From contig NC_018390.1 of NCBI RefSeq assembly GCF_000208865.1, positions 386,798 through 450,797 of the forward strand: DNA of 64,000 nt, given 5' to 3'. Below, one piece after another: positions 1 through 12,400 of this stretch. This DNA comes from Neospora caninum Liverpool (Eukaryota; Apicomplexa; Conoidasida; Eucoccidiorida; Sarcocystidae). The notes below the pieces were generated by a model, which saw only the letters and a program-made list of their open reading frames with translations, was not told the DNA's origin and did not search any database. Numbering within the stretch: position 1 is the stretch's first letter; every line of letters begins with the position of its first letter. The translations under genes and the position numbers were made by a program.

Positions 1-223
1 CATCCACTGTCGCGTTTCCCCCGCTGCGTTACTACGCTGGCGTCGTGCCTGTTTGAAAGGAGGTAGCCACACGAGGTAGAACGCATGCAATGACAGAGAG
101 ATATAATCCCACACGTCGGCTGGGAAAACGACTTAACGTACACGTTCCCATCCGGTGAAAGCGCTTTAGACACGCACGTTCACTGTCTCCTCTGTGCTGC
201 CTGCTGGTGACAGCACACGCGTC

Positions 224-1420
224 TCATGAACGCTTGTTGTGGCACCACTCACCGCAAAGCCTGTCCTGGTATCCACTTTCGGAGACGAGCTCGACGGCCT
301 CGTTTAGATCGGTGCTTGGAACAGGTGAGAAATGCGCTGCCCGCGCCGGCCCAGCGTACCCCTTAAAGGTGGTCACGCGTCGCCAGGCCTGCGCGACTGT
401 TGCTGGTTCCACGGTGTAGAGGAACGTTGCTATTAAGACGAGAGCGGCGCCGACGGAGAAGAGGGTTGAGGGGACGAAGTCGCCAATGACCCACCAGGAG
501 AGGAGGCATGAGAGAACGATTGAGAGGGTGTTCCCAAAACACTTTAGGATATTGTCTGCATACTTGAGGACGGCAGCCACAATGAGGCCGCCGAGTGCTT
601 GGAGAAGCACGGCGCTCCAAGCAATTCCGTTGTACCCTTGGAAAAATCCGTGTTCTCGAATCCTGTCACCGTCATTCCAATACGCGCCTAGCACAGCTAA
701 GACTGTTCCATACAAAGCGAGCTGAATGTTTCGCACCCAGATGCTCACTGAAGTCTGCTTGAGGATCTTTTCCAAATAAACACCTGCGAAACCGCTAGTC
801 AAGCATGCGGAAAAAACGGCGATTAGACCCACCAGTGGATTCCCCTCATTCACAGCCGCACTATCATGAGAGACAGCCGAGCCTCCTGAAGGGAGCGAAA
901 TAATCGCAACTCCGCTTGTTAGAATCATCAGAGCCACCCACTTCACCAAGGGGACGTGCTTGTGAAGAATGAGAACTGACAGCACGGCTGTTGTGAGGAT
1001 TTTAAACTGATACGTCACCTGGTAGACAGCTGCGGACAGATTTGAGAGCGCCAGAAATATCAGATTGTTCTGCAGGGTGTAGAGGGCCGCAGGCACTCCC
1101 ACCTGCAGCATGGCGACCGGCGAATGGCAGATTGCCGCATTCAGAACTCTTCCTGTTTTCGCAATACTCCAACTGTTTTCCCCCCATACAATAAGAAGTC
1201 CTGCAATCAGTTTTACCAATTCAGCCATAGTTACTGCTGTCGTATTCAAGAATCGACGACTAACTCCGTCGTCAGATTTCGTGGGAAGCCGAGAGACGCG
1301 CAGCACGAGGACAGCTGCAACAGTCTGGACAACCAAGAGAAACAACGCAACCCACTTCATGGGGATTCGTCCCAAGAATTTGGGGGGAGGCGCTTCGTCT
1401 ACGCACGCGCGACCAGTCAT
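224..1420 (-). CDS. NST1: Nucleotide-sugar transporter, SLC35A/NST1 type
   Basis: Intronless membrane protein of about 398 residues. It would move nucleotide sugars from cytosol into the ER/Golgi lumen in exchange for the nucleotide monophosphate. The family signature is clear: about ten hydrophobic spans, a central stretch with LYTLQNNLIFLAL and VYQVTYQFKILTTAVLS, and a late stretch with AAVLKYADNILKCFG followed by SIVLSCLLSWW, all typical of SLC35A-type UDP-sugar transporters. I chose the ATG at 1418-1420 (MTGRACVDE); the open frame continues upstream only to a GTG. A second ATG 20 codons later (MKWVALF) sits right before the first span and is an alternative start. In Toxoplasma a protein of this type (TgNST1) carries UDP-GalNAc and UDP-GlcNAc; that substrate assignment is from knowledge, not from this sequence. 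The gene is divergent from the kinesin gene. Confidence 0.88.
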   Translation of the reverse strand: MTGRACVDEAPPPKFLGRIPMKWVALFLLVVQTVAAVLVLRVSRLPTKSDDGVSRRFLNTTAVTMAELVKLIAGLLIVWGENSWSIAKTGRVLNAAICHSPVAMLQVGVPAALYTLQNNLIFLALSNLSAAVYQVTYQFKILTTAVLSVLILHKHVPLVKWVALMILTSGVAIISLPSGGSAVSHDSAAVNEGNPLVGLIAVFSACLTSGFAGVYLEKILKQTSVSIWVRNIQLALYGTVLAVLGAYWNDGDRIREHGFFQGYNGIAWSAVLLQALGGLIVAAVLKYADNILKCFGNTLSIVLSCLLSWWVIGDFVPSTLFSVGAALVLIATFLYTVEPATVAQAWRRVTTFKGYAGPARAAHFSPVPSTDLNEAVELVSESGYQDRLCGEWCHNKRS

Positions 1421-3417
1421 TTTGTCGCGCTCAGAGGGACAGGCAATCAAGCGTCCATCGCAAACTTTGCTGCTTCCGTGGAGACGTGGTTCCGGCGAAC
1501 AGTGCGTATTTTTGCTCAGAAACGGGCTGACATTACGGAATCTCCCTGTTGTTCTCACATGACAAGCTGTTAACCTTTTCAGTGCAATGATGCATCATGG
1601 GGCTGTGCGATTTAAGCGCGGTGCCTCGAGAAAGCAGGCACGCGGAAGACGTAGTCGAGGCGGAAATGTGGCCGGAGAGACAATTTCAGGCAAGTAAATG
1701 GGGTACGAACGCCCTGCTGACTACACATACGCCTTCCAGAGCATCGGTAAAGCTTATTTCTGAGCAAGAAGAAGTCGAAATGAACATGTGCCTTTTTCTT
1801 GAACACCCACCCTAACGCGCCTCAGAGAGTAGCCTCTTTTTGGGTCGCACGGCCGAGCGTTGCACCATTTGAAGATAACGCCCTTCCCGGCGTCTAACTG
1901 TCCAGAAAGAGACGAAAAAACGGGTCCCAGGAGTCCATCAAAAAAGCGTGAAAAAAACGTTGTCTCGCTGTCAAAGTGACCATTTGGAGAAGCGAAAATC
2001 ATCCTTGACATGTGTCGTGCTGCTGAGAAACCTTTTTTTTCTCTCGGTGCGGAAATGCGAAGTGTGCACCGATAAAAGAGACAACCGACAGTTCCCTTTG
2101 CTTAAGAACATCGACCACCCTTGTACAATCACAACCACAACAGATATTTGGAGAATGCACGCGGAATTTCCCGTCGAAAAACAAATCCTGGTGCGTACCC
2201 CAGCGGACTCACTTTGGTGCCGAGTGCCGTGATCAGTTAGTTGCCGAGCTCTATAGGGCTGCTGTTTTTCTCCATTCGCTGCGTTGGTCCCGTTTCGCTT
2301 CTTATTGCCAACCAGCAGACGTGTCAGTTTATCGTCTTCGAGCGTCTACAAAGTCATCTAAAAAAGGGATATTGTTCTTGGCTCACACGCGTTTTGGCGC
2401 GCATCTACACCCCGCCTCTACGGAATTTCTCATGGTCATTGTCCAGGCTCTCTGGGTGTCCCCGCCATCCTGAACTTTTGCCGTAGACAGTCTCTGTATC
2501 TTCTAGTAGCAAAATCCTAAAATAGGAGAGACGCAGCCGAGACGAGCAGGCGCACATTTGCCAGTTCAAAAAAGACCTTTTCTCCTGCCGGAGAACAGAG
2601 GGTCGGGCTTCCCTTTTGCACCAGGGGTTGACTCGCCGTCTTGCTCTCTTGCGTTGCCGCGTCGTCTTGCCTACGCCTGGCTGGGGCTGCTCGTCATTTG
2701 AGACGTCCTCCCCCCCCGCGCGGTCGAAGAGTGACGACGGGTAGGAACTGGACGCCATGAGATGTGCGTGGGACCATTGTTTCATCGTTTCCAGTTTGAC
2801 CATCACCCTGAGAATGGTGTAGAAACTGTAGCTTCTTGACTGGAGGAACTCGGACCGTACAGCCTCTTTTTGCAAGAGTTGCTAGCGAAACCCGCCATGG
2901 GTGTCGAGGCTTGCTCTCTCTGATCGTCGTGGCGTTCAGCGCGACACTCCGGTCACCTCTCCCCTCCCGTAGAGGGACAGAAGCACTCGATTCTCTGCCA
3001 CTTTCTTTTGCGTGGTTGTCTTCTGTCCCCCTTACATTTTTACCGTCTGCTCCAAAACCATGTTTCCGTCTTCTTCATGTCAAGAGGAATGGCCTAGATC
3101 CGTCTTCAAACACATATTTCAGGGCGGAACAAGGCACACGCCTTCGCGTACATGACAAGACAAGCCTCTGCCGTACCCTCGGGTCGTCCAACTAGTATCC
3201 AGAAACCGTAAGGCCATTGCGCGTTTTCTAGAAAAAAAACTATTGGCGGGGCTGTCTTTGTTTTTTACCCCGCTCTGTCGCGACGTTCAAGTGTTTTCCA
3301 CTGCTTCGTACACGAAATCGTTCTGTGAAAAAAACTCTGTCCGCTGAGCCGCCTCAAAGTACAGACAGGGAGCTCACGCACTCGATCGCTGAAGGGTCCA
3401 CGTGCTCAGAGTATCTG
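1421..3417. promoter_or_regulatory. Divergent intergenic region, NST1 / kinesin
   Basis: About 2 kb separating two genes transcribed away from each other, so it should hold both promoters and 5' UTRs. I see no repeat array and no conserved protein. A minus-strand open frame at 2405-2875 has an internal ATG and a possible splice donor, but no recognisable motif and no partner exon, so I do not call it a gene. Confidence 0.5.
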
Positions 3418-6400
3418 ATGGAGAGGCGAGACCCGACGTCTACCGCGCAATCCGCGGTAGAAGTTGAATCCGAAGTTTCTGTTCGTTTCCGTCCACTTTC
3501 TCTTGAGCGAATTTCGGAGGGAGCCCGAGCTGCCTACTTTGTTTCCGGTCCCAAATCCGTTGGGATCGACACCCAGAAGGCAAGCCTTTCCCAGTCCGAT
3601 CCCACGGTTCAAGGCATTCTGGACGAATTGAAACTCAAGGCATCCTGGTCTCTCGACTCCTCGCGTTCTGTTTTTGACTTCACTTTCAATGGCAGGTAAA
3701 CGGCGCGAAAGGCTGTCCTCGGTTCTGGCATACACTTCTCGACTTCCTCGTATCATGACACTGTCGAGTCTCAGCTTCAAATTACCATGGCACTGTCTAG
3801 TCTCAGCTTCAAATTACCATGGCACTGTCTAGTCTCAGCTTCTGATTACCGTGACACTGTCTTGTCTCAGCTTCCGATGCGAGCACCAGGGAGAACATTC
3901 TTGCCGCTGAATAGATGGGGTATACAAATGCATCGTTGACTCTAACGCATTACCTTTCTGTGAGCCTTGTCTCCTTACGTAATTCACGTGAACTGCAACA
4001 GCAGCAAGCAATGTGTGTGAAAACTCGACGATCTTGGTGTGTCACTTTCTCCGTTTCGTGAAAGAGGGAAACAAATCAGCACGACATAGGGTTCAGAAAA
4101 ACCGACCAGTCTTTCGAGAGCAAGACAACTCTATCCATTTTTCATTTGGCACAGAGGAGTTCTTCAGAGGACTACAGACACATTCATGTTCTGGAGAATA
4201 GTTGTCAGTCACGCTGTCTCCACGTAGTAAGCGGGAGCGTAGTCGCTGCTGCCATATCGATCCCCTATTAGTAATGACGTCGAGTAAAAAATAACTTCGA
4301 AGGTCGTTTAAAAAATTATGTTTTCCTGGATTCTGTAGCCTCGTTTTCGGCTAACCGCACAAACAGAAAGATTTGAACGACTCGTTTGACATTCATGTGG
4401 ACTAGATTTGCAGTTGCGCATCGATGCTGGCGGTTCCGAATTCTGAAAGCTCTCCCGGAAAAGGCATGCTCATATAAAACTGGAGACGACGGAGTTTTCT
4501 CGTGTGTACCGCGTATACGCTTGCGTTCACCTGCAGTGTCTTCGACGAAGGCACAGCAACGGCAAGTCTCTACAACAAAATCGTACAGCCTGTAGTCATT
4601 CAAGTCACTGAGGTGAGTCTACGGTACACTCCTATGATTCTGAGCAGTTAACCGTGTGCAAACACAGGCTACTCAATGGGCCAGGAATGCGCATTCGGCA
4701 TTCATATATACTGAAGAATTCAGCGGTAATGGGGTTGATGATTTGAGGAACAAAATTTTGTATTGCCCACTGGCTGACGCAGAAAGGTTCAAATCTACTT
4801 TGGAGGTCCACACCAGGTCAACTTGTCCACTTGCGCAGTGGTGGTGAGACAAATGCGCCTGTAAACCTGTAAAAAAGTGCCGGTGAATCCGTCGAGACTA
4901 CCCGTCTCATTTCCGTCACGGAGTCCCGACCAGTGTGCTTTGCCCCTGTTCCGTATCACCGTGCGTGTTCGACATTTTTCCTCTATCTGTTGAGTGCGGA
5001 AGTCGCTTTCTGCGTCCTGAGATTTTGCCACATTGGTACCGCGTGCCTGCCGGTCCTCAAGCACTCCCAGCTTGCTTATGCATTAATGGCCAATGGAAAA
5101 GTTGCGTCCCGCCAGATTCCAGAAGTAGGCGAGCGGTTCTGCTTCCCTTCTCGATGGCGATTGTCGTGCATGGAAAAGTCCCATGAAGACATGCGGGCGG
5201 CATTCCACTGTGTTTCCAGGGAATCAGCAGCACGGTGATTGCCTGCGGGAGCTCAGGCAGTGGGAAGACGTACACGCTGATCGGGACGCATGAACACCCA
5301 GGCGTCATTTTCAATGCCCTCCAAGACCTCTTTAACCATATAACCTCTTACCGGAATCCCGCCTCTGCAAAGACCAAGCCTCGGACCAACGCGCCGAGGT
5401 TTCTCTCGTGGAACATCGACCCTCAAAAGTGGCGCGAACACGAGTATGAGTTCTCTGTTCGCTGCTCCTACGTTGAAGTCCGTGAGCATTCCATCGTCGA
5501 TCTTCTTCACTGCGCGGCCGACTTCGCCCCAACAGATGTCCTTCCCACTCTGGCGCTCCGGAGAACACCAAAGGGGGAGCCTTGCATCGACGGCCTCAGC
5601 GAAAAACCCGGAGCAAGTGTTGAAGAGCTTGTTCGAGTGCTTGCAAGGCAAGTCAAGTCCGCGCTCTGTCTATTGCTTCGCCGTATATATATATATATAT
5701 ATATATATGCGCAGAGAAAAGGGAATGGAAATGCTCAACCGTCTGTCGGGGGTTGTCAACAACCAGTACCATCCTCATCTCCACACACTTGCTCCTCGCG
5801 CCGCAGCCCCATGAAGCGGGGCAATGCAGAGATAGTTTCCTGCCAAGTTCCACAGAAAGAATACATCCACGAACTAAAGGCCTTCGCACCCGAGCGGAAG
5901 CTGAGCCAGTCAACGTACTTTTTCCGGCTTGCTTACCTCCGTGGGCTGAATGGGGTTTCCAGTTCCAAATCCTGTCCGCTGGTGACTTCCCGCGCCGTTT
6001 CCATGTTGGTCTTCCCCCCTCTTTCACGCGTCTATGGTTGTTTTATCCTCGGGTCTACACTTTTCAGAGCGGCTGCGTTGAAGAAAGCAAGGGACAAGCT
6101 TTTCCCCGACCGCCCCTCCAGTGGTGTAGTGACGATCACGGTAGAGAAAGCACGGATCGGGAAGGAATGTCAACGGGGTGATTCTGTGCCTTCTTCTCCG
6201 TCTCCTCGGCACGGGCCAGCGGGTAAAAACGCGTCGGATGACGGCGTGAGTTCATCTCGTCCCGGTGAACGTGCGGGTCCGCAAGAGTCTTCAAGCGTCC
6301 AGATTCCTCAATTAACCCGAGCCACCCTCACCTTCGTGGAAGCCCCAGGAACAGAGGGGCTGGCTGCTCCTCCTTACGCAGGTACGTTGTCGTCCGCCGT

Positions 6401-9400
6401 TCCCTACGAGAAGAGTGAACTTCTTCATCCTCAGTTACGGACTACTATCCGCGTAGAAAGGGTGGACGTTCAAGAAAAGAAAACAGCGGCAACGATTAAG
6501 AACAGGGAAATCCCAGAATCGCGCCATAAGATCCGCTCTTCATGTGTCTGTACACTCCACCGAGGCCCATCTGAAGCCACACACAATTTCTATCAACTCG
6601 CGCATGCCAAAAACTGTAGAAGGAAATAATGTAAACCATAGTCCGCGCCAAAAATGAACTGTAATGGCATATTAGTGTTGAGAACTGTACTCCTGGACCA
6701 GATGCCGTTCAGATGTGCTGCATCGACTAAACACGCAGTACGGTCGGTAAAAGCGGTGGATTCCTCCTGAGTGTTCCGGCACTTTTTCTGGGGCAAGGCC
6801 GTCGAGTGTACGACGTTCGCATCCTCACACGGATACTGTCCCTCTGAGGTCTGATCGGCACTCAGCTTTTTGGGTCTTCCTCGGGTGGTTGCAGTGTGGC
6901 CGTTTTTGTGAAGTTGCCTCATTTTCCAGAGAAAAACATGTTCCATTCTCGTGCTTCTTTTTCTGGCTTCATCATGCGCCTCGCTGCAGATGCATCTGCA
7001 TCCCAAAGTCTCTTCCGGACGCTCGAGGGTCTCCTCCGGCCTGCAACCTGGACATACGCCGACGGAAAGCCTTCCACATCGGTGTGGGCGGGATCCACGC
7101 TCACGCAGCTGCTTTATCCCGCTCTCCATGGAGATTCGAACCTTTCGGTCATCATGACTGTCGATCCCGCTGACTGTTCCCTGTCCGTCTCTTTGCCTAC
7201 GCTTCGTTTCGGTAGTCGCATCTCCGGTGGCCGGCGTCGCCTGTGCGTCTCTCAGGTCTCTCGTGAAAAGTGAGGAAAAACCACCACGACAGGACTCGGG
7301 CGTTCGAGAAGCTAGATGAATGCGACCGCATCTGCGCCTGGGCGCGTCAGGATGTTTCTCCGAGACGAAGGGGAACGATGAACGCGGCGAAGAGACTTAC
7401 GCATAAACTCTGCACACACATCGGTTTCGTCCCGTCACTCGGGAGAACCGCCACAGCAGGCTGGCACGCACCTAATCCACACCTAGATTCTCTCCTTTTC
7501 GCACTGCGCCCACTGCATCTTTTCTGCATTCATTTGGTTCTGCGTGTCAAACTTCGTGTGTGGTTTCTCAGTTCCCACCTGCGGGCCCTCCACCTCGACG
7601 TCTCCCGGCACTTTCGCCACATCCAGTCGGTGCGAAGAAAACTGAGGGATCAGGCGGAAGGCACTGCGTTTCTCAGGCAGTTGGACTGTGTCGAGTCATC
7701 GAGACACGACGGAACTGACCAATCGTGGTGGCTTCCATCGAGTACGGAGGCGAAGGGCTGCTTGGAGGAACTCGAGGAGAGCCTCCGTGCAACGCGTCGG
7801 CAGGTGAGACACAGACAGCGAGGGGTGTCGTGATAGAGACAGCCGAGCACAAGCAACACGACAAAAGAAACGACCAACCTAAGAAAGCTCAAACCCATCT
7901 TTGTAGACCTGCCGTCAGGGACGGCTTCGACTTTTGCAGACACTGCAACTTCCCCCGCAGGGACGCCATTCGCGCGCGACACGCAACGACGGTTATATGC
8001 ACATGCAGCCGTAGAGCTACAGTCTGCTGCAAGTATGAGTTTCCGCGTAAAACGGCTCGTGCTCACTGCTTAGCAGCTGCTGTGTGTTTGCTGCATGTGG
8101 AACAGATTCTCGTCGGGGGCACGGCTGACTGGTCTGTGCTGGAGGGGAGCCGCCTTTCGACTCTCCTGAGCATTCTTTCTGTCTTTCGGGACCGGCGTTT
8201 CGTGCGCGAGACGCTCGGCGAAGATCGTTCTCGGGCTGACTTGAAGTGTTCAGAGGACAGCTCCGCTGGGTGCCCGAAGCCTGGCTTGGCAGGGCGTAAT
8301 CTCGCTGCGGCCTCTGGGGACCTGTCCCCTCCGGGATCTGCCTACGTGCCCATCGCGCCTCTTCCAGCGTCTTCGCGAATCACCGTTTCTCCTTACAGTG
8401 CGCCTTCAGAGGCCGTTCCGGACTTTCCCGCCGCGTTCCCGCTTTCTGCCTCTTCGTCGCCTCCCCACCTCGCTTCTCCTGCCGCGGCCCCTGTCCGCCC
8501 CGTTGCGTTTCCTGCGACTCCTTGGTCGTTTTCTTCTGCCCAGGGACAGGCAGTCCCATCGACTTTCGGCGGCACGCGACTCGTGAATATCACGCATCGC
8601 CAGCGCGCCGTGCAAGGCCAGTTTCCTCCGTCCCCCGCGCCCGTGCCCCACGCTGTGCCTGCACACTCGCTTGCCACGTACTCCCAGGACGCGTCTTTCG
8701 CGTGGACGGACTTTTCGACCTCTCCCGGCTACTGCGTGTACGCCCCCGACAGCGGCGTCGCCCAGAGATTTCCCGCCTTGGCACAGATGGAGCCGGTGGG
8801 ATCCCCGTCCCGCGCCGTCTACAGTCCGTACCCTGTCTCCGCCTCGAAACTCCTGTCCGTGCATTCACGCTTCGGCTCGCAGACAGACGCAGAGCCAGAC
8901 GCGGGCGACGCAGAAATCAGCCCGAGTTGCTGCTGCGGCGCCTCTCTGCAGCCGCAGACAAAAACTCAGACCAACTACGAGCCTGTCGCGTTCCGAGCTT
9001 CGCTCGCGGACCCCGCGGGTGTCTTTCCACAGCCCTCGGACGTGGGCGACGCGCGAGGCGGGTCAAGACTCGAGCGTCGCCTGTTTGTGGGCGTCCTCTC
9101 GCTTTCGCCTGGGTTCGGAGGAACAGAATCTCGAGACGACGTGGGCAGAGCCATGGAGGATCTCGAGCGGTCTTTGGAGGAGCTTCGGAACTCGTTTGCG
9201 GATTGGGGCGAAGACCCCACGCTGCGGCTCGCCTCAGACGCCGCGCGCCTCGAGACCGTTCTCTTCTGCCCGCGGGCTGCGGACTGCAAGCTCGCCTCAG
9301 GGTCCGGCGCGTTTTCTGCTGACGGCCCGGGCGGAAGGCGCCTCAGCGAGGTGGCGACTGCGGGGGAAGCGACATGCGAACAGCTGAAAGGCGAGACAGG

Positions 9401-12400
9401 AAAACACTTTGTTGTCGTCGCCACTCACGAGGCAGCCCGCACCAGTGAGCCTTCGTCGGCGCGTCTCGTGGACGACTCGGGGAATTCCCGAGCCGCAAAC
9501 AAAGCAGGCGCAGCTTCGCCCGAGCAATCCGATCGCGACTTCTCCAGTAGCGACGGCCACACGACCTCCTCCGCCTTTGAAGGCTTCCTTGAGAGCCTCT
9601 TGCCGGCTGCACAGCTCAGCGGTGAAGGGTTACTGACCAATCAGGGAGTCGCCGAAGGAGCAGCGGGCTGGGACTGGGAAGAAAGCGCCGGAGACGGCGA
9701 GGCGACGGCTCCGCCCCAGTCCACGAAGGAAGATGGCAGCGACGGTGGATCGAGAACGGAAGATGCAGATCCTGAGGACGCTCCAAACAAGAGTGGCTAC
9801 GACGAGGACACGTCTCAGGCAGGAGACAAACTCCTGCACACGGCCAGCCGACTTGAAGACGAAATTATTGACTTGCTGGAGGGCCAGTCAGACGACCCGT
9901 TTGCGCAGGACTATGACCGGGAGGCGGCGGCGTCCGGGGAGGCGCTCCTTCCTTCTGAGAGTTTCTCGGGCTCGCAGCCCGTGGACCTGACGCTGGACCC
10001 TGCAGCGCCTCAGTCGCCGGCTCCAGAGGCTGCCTTTTCGCCAACGTTCTCGTCGTTCGAAGCGACTACACATGGCGATCGATCTCGCGAGGCGATGGAC
10101 ACTCGCGAGCGAGAGACAAACGACTGGCTCAGTCGTCGCGGCAGCGTCCCTGCTTCGTCTCCCTCGCGCATTCGCGTGCGCCTCTCTGTGGAGGGCGAGG
10201 AGCCGCAACGGAGCCGTGTGGGGTCGCCTGGGTGTTCGCAGTCGCGTCGGCGCGCATCTCCGCAGACGACGTTCATCGGGACGCCTTCCCAGCTTCTCTT
10301 CTCTCTCGATCCCGAGCCGCATGCAGAGGGCGGGGCGAACCGGCGCGGGGTGGCCTCCAAGGACTTCTCGCCTCGGGACGGGAAGCCGTCGCCTTCCTCC
10401 TCGTTTTCCTCTTCTTCCTTTTCGTCGTCTTCGCCGCGAGATTTTGACCTGCACGCGCCGAACGCCCACCTGGCTAGCCACCGACGGCAGCGAGGCGGAG
10501 AGAGCTGGGACGTCGTCGTTTCGCGTTCCCCGCAGCACGCCTTGGGCGAGGGCGGCTTCTGCTTGCCTGAACCGCGCCGCGGCGACCGCGCGCAAAACAA
10601 ACAGGGTCTGTACTTCCAGGGGACCTTGAGGCCGTGGACGCATTTCTCGGGTCCCGGGAAAACCTTGCCGAGGACTCCCAAGAGCTCCGACGCGCGGCTG
10701 GTCTCTCGGAAGGGGCGAATCCTGTCCGAGAGGAGCCGGCTCGGGGGAGACGAGACCGAGGGGAAGCGATCGCCGACCACCTCCCGCGAACGGACGGGAC
10801 GTTCCAGCAGTTCCGAAAGGCGGAGAAGCAAGGAGCGGCGAGAAGGCCGTCGAGACGAGCGACGGAGAAGGCGAGAGACAAGCAAGGACGCGGGCGACAG
10901 ACGCTCCGAAGCCGACGAAGTGAAGACTCTGCAGGGGCAAATCCTCGAGTTGCAACGCCAACTCAGACAGAAAGTGGAGCGAATCAACTCTCTTTCCAGT
11001 ATCTCTTGTGAGCGCCGCCCTCCCGTCTCCTTCGTCATTCCGGCCTCTGAGTTTTCGAGCTCAACACCAGGGTCTGAACGCTTCGCGCCCGGAGTGCCCG
11101 TCTCCCAGCCTCCCTCCGCCAACGTCTTTGCGTCTCCCGTGCAAAGCGCTCCGCCGATGCTCGAGCTGCCGGGCCAGCCTGCCCCCGTCACCAGCTTCAG
11201 TTTCCCGGCTGCGGCGCTCCAGAGCAGTTTCAGTCCCCTCTCGCTCATCCAGGCCGTCTCTGGAGCCGTGCCGGTCGTCGGCATCGCCTCGCCCCCAGAG
11301 GGTGTGCGTCCCGAGCCTCCTGGGCCGGGGGTTCCTGGTCCAGGCGTGCCGTGTGCTTCTCCGCCCGTTGTGTTCGCGCATTCGCCCCTGGTGCTTCCCG
11401 CTCCAGCGGCGACTGCGACCCTCCCGCTGTCAATCCCCCTTGCTCGCCCCCAGGGAGAGACCGTTCCGGCCTCTGCTGCGGCGGAGCCCGCGCGGTGCTC
11501 CACGTGCGACGGCACTTTGTCCGAGCTTTCTTCGATTTCGAGCCGAGAAAACGCGGTCACGACCTCCAGCGACGATTTCCAGAAAACAGACACAGCGACG
11601 AGCCACGAGACGTCCTTTTCGTTCCGCCCGAAAAAGGCTGAAGAGGCTGCCGAGGCGCTCTTGGAGTTGCCTCCGACTCCGACCTACGGAGACACGACCC
11701 CAACGGCCGCCTCTCTGTTCCCCGACCGCAGTCGGCACCAGGCGATGGAGCCCAAGGGACCCGCCGAGGCAGAGACTGCGGGCCGAGCTGGGGACGAGGA
11801 GCCCTCTGGGGGCAGCGAGGTTCGGGCTGTGCCCGGAGATTCGCTGTTCCGAGGCGGAGACCAGACCCAATCGTTCGGCGGGACAAATCGCAAGCTGCAG
11901 GGACAGCCCTCGCCTCGGTTTCCCTCCCCGTCGGAAGCGGAGAACGCCGGGATGTCGCCTCCCGCGCCGCAGCCTTCAGATGCTCCCCGGCCTGCGAGCG
12001 TTCTTCCGCAAACAGCCGGACCCTACGACGAACACTGGAGCTCTGTGGAGCGAGGAAGAAGTTACCTGAGAACAGAGCATGCCGAGCGCCGTTTTGACGG
12101 GACCGACGGAAGGTTCCCGAGCCCCTCGTCTGTATATACACCGTACTATCGCGGCTCGCCGTCTCCGGCCAGAGTGAATGTGCCGTCGACGCCAGCGGCG
12201 CCAGGAGCGTACGCAGCTTCGTCCTATTCTTTTCCTCGGTATTTGTCCCCGCCGGCGGCTCCACGAGCCTTCAGTCCCTCTCCAGGGGTGCCTCCGGAAC
12301 GCATGCAAACTGGAAAGCCGCGTGTGGTGTGCACGATTATCCGCGACTCGACGGGAGTCCCGTTGGATCTCATTCCCGGCGACGGAGAAGCTCTGCGCGA

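Noticed and set aside
9888..11593. Long minus-strand open frames (357 and 527 codons)
   Set aside because: Both are antisense to the big kinesin tail exon, are Arg/Pro/Ser-rich, and have no motif or splice support.
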